Shown piece by piece: positions 22,538 to 23,579 of a stretch of DNA of 23,579 bases. Position 1 is the first letter of the stretch. Every line of letters starts with the position of its first letter. Under the pieces are notes generated by a model, which was not told the origin of the DNA, searched no databases, and was given only the letters and a program-made list of their open reading frames with translations. This DNA is from an uncultured Oscillospiraceae bacterium (lineage in GTDB: Bacteria; Bacillota; Clostridia; Oscillospirales; Ruminococcaceae): assembly GCA_934463345.1 (NCBI GenBank), contig CAKSJL010000021.1, forward strand, positions 1 to 23,579, written 5' to 3'. A program made the position numbers and the translations under genes.

Positions 22538-22885
22538 ATGTCAAAAGGACATCCAAATAAACAATATAGCCCGGAGTTTAAAATCAAAGTAATAGAAACT
22601 ATGCACAATGAAGGATTAAGTCACAGAGAAGCAGCAAGAAAATTTGAAATACCAGCACATGATTCAGTAGCAAAATGGGAACGCATCTACCTTGAAGAAG
22701 GCAAAGAAGGACTCTGCATCGAACGTAGAGGACGCAAGTCAACAGGACGTCCCGCAAAGCTTAAGAAAAAAGTGGAAGAAGATCTTATCGCAGAGATGCA
22801 GCGTCTTCGGGCGGAGAATGCATACTTAAAAAAATTGAATGCCTTGGTTTCCGAAAGGGTACGGCAAGAGAAAAATCACAAGTGA
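22538..22885 (+). CDS. IS3-family transposase OrfA (helix-turn-helix subunit)
   Basis: 115 residues from an ATG preceded by AAAGGGGG. Residues 8-60 are the helix-turn-helix of the IS3 OrfA/InsE type (YSPEFKIKVIETMHNEGLSHREAARKFEI), followed by a basic region (RRGRKSTGRPAKLKKK) and a leucine-zipper-like coiled coil (about 85-103; EMQRLRAENAYLKKLNAL). It binds the element ends and acts alone as a regulator. A perfect -1 slippery heptamer A-AAA-AAA (22828-22834) near its end would yield the OrfAB transposase. Confidence 0.93.
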   Translation: MSKGHPNKQYSPEFKIKVIETMHNEGLSHREAARKFEIPAHDSVAKWERIYLEEGKEGLCIERRGRKSTGRPAKLKKKVEEDLIAEMQRLRAENAYLKKLNALVSERVRQEKNHK

Positions 22886-23579
22886 TTTGGGAACTGAGGC
22901 ATGAATTTAAGATATGGCTGCTCATAGATATTGCCGGAATTCCTCGCAGCACATATTACTATTACAGCAAACAGTTTAATTCTCCAAAACCTGACAAATA
23001 TGCTGATGTTAAAGCAGAAATCAGACGTATTTATGATGAAAGCAAAGGACGTTATGGATATAGGAGAATAACAAAAGAACTGAAGAAAAAGTATGTTATC
23101 AATCATAAAACAGTTCAGCGATTAATGCGTAAAATGGGCATTTTCTGCCGTGTCCGTATGCGTAAGTACAATTCGTACAAAGGAGATGTCGGAAGAATAG
23201 CACCCAATCTTCTTGAACGTGACTTCAAGGCAGAAAAGCCAAATCAGAAGTGGGTAACGGATGTTACGGAATGTGCTCTATTTGGAATCAAGCTGTATCT
23301 TTCACCTATAATTGATTTGTATAATGGTGAGGTTGTTTCATACAATTTAAGCCGTCATCCGAATCTTGCACAGACCACGGATATGCTTGAAAAAGCATTT
23401 GCAAAAATTCCTGATAACACAAATCTTATCCTGCATTCAGATCAAGGCTGGCAGTATCAACACAAGCAATATCAAAAAATGCTCAAAGATAAGGGAATAA
23501 GGCAGAGTATGTCCCGCAAAGGGAATTGTCTTGACAATGCCTGTGCCGAGAACTTTTTCAGCTTATTAAAGACAGAACT
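22828..23579 (+). CDS. IS3-family transposase OrfB, DDE catalytic part (partial)
   Basis: Open in the -1 frame from the A7 run to the window edge, about 250 residues seen; the stop is outside. HTH_21-like segment (GRYGYRRITKEL...INHKTVQRLMRKMGI) then the rve integrase core. Catalytic residues: Asp at 23260 (WVTDVTE), Asp at 23440 (LHSDQGWQYQ) and Glu at 23548 (ACAENFFSLLKTE), giving D-x59-D-x35-E exactly as in IS3 elements. No internal stop or frameshift is seen besides the programmed one, so the element looks intact in this window. Expressed as a fusion with OrfA. Confidence 0.92.

Larger units (their letters stand above)
22475..23579 (+). mobile_element. IS3-family insertion sequence, right end outside the window
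   Basis: Two overlapping transposase frames (orfA 22538, orfB in the -1 frame) joined by an A7 slippery run, with a TGGTATAAT promoter at 22487-22495. The left end is not certain: TGTTAG at 22475 is a possible tip, but the matching right end is beyond position 23579, so neither terminal repeats nor target duplication can be checked. Confidence 0.8.

Noticed and set aside
1..23579. CRISPR arrays, phage genes or known riboswitches
   Set aside because: No regularly spaced direct repeats, no phage structural genes, and no leader matching a riboswitch class that I could recognise.

Overview
The window looks like chromosome of a low-to-moderate G+C, spore-forming Clostridia, most likely a Ruminococcus-type member of the Oscillospiraceae. 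This is inferred from: the sporulation/division block yabP-yabQ-divIC-yabR in the Bacillus/Clostridia order; long-form HPF; a CheC/CheD/FliY-type chemotaxis branch; SigA-type promoters with TGnTATAAT extended -10 boxes; strong AGGAGG ribosome sites; and short interspersed palindromic elements. No taxonomic marker gene is present, so the genus is a guess.

Layout. 1-1300 is an AT-rich, accessory-looking stretch: a DUF4177-like small protein, a YidD domain fused to a membrane-anchored N-terminal region, and a short, possibly truncated, exported protein. 1299-2510 (-) is an iron-containing alcohol dehydrogenase with its own promoter and terminator. 2857-4467 (+) is the yabP-yabQ-divIC-yabR operon. 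A solitary feoA (+) follows, behind a 75-bp inverted-repeat element. 4953-10278 (-) is a tight five-gene operon, read from high to low coordinates: two M16 peptidase paralogues (YmfF-like and YmfH-like), lgt, folD, and a GNAT/YoaP acetyltransferase whose last codons lie in a repeated palindrome.

10459-17400 is a chemotaxis region. A large Cache-type methyl-accepting chemotaxis protein (-) is divergent from fliM-fliY-cheY-cheC-cheD (+). FliY is unusual: 640 residues, two tandem CheC-like domains, an acidic linker, a Lys/Pro/Glu-rich linker and a FliN/SpoA domain. All four CheC-type phosphatase motifs in it are intact. With CheC, two adjacent genes encode six intact CheY-P phosphatase motifs. 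No motor, export or flagellin gene is in the window.

17575-18983 holds tRNA-Ser(CGA), a cysteine-cluster protein of unknown function and a DUF2975-like membrane protein. 19085-19240 is a MITE-like element.

19250-21564 (-) is a two-component system (OmpR-type regulator, then HAMP histidine kinase). Below it lies a structured segment that looks like a roughly 113-nt C-rich small RNA. The regulator promoter and the putative RNA promoter share the same architecture: TTCACA-N5-TTCACA-N9-TATAMT. This suggests that the regulator controls both itself and the RNA, and it is the strongest candidate for an undescribed circuit here. The window ends with hpf (+) and an IS3-family insertion sequence (A7 frameshift site, D59D35E triad) cut off by the window edge.
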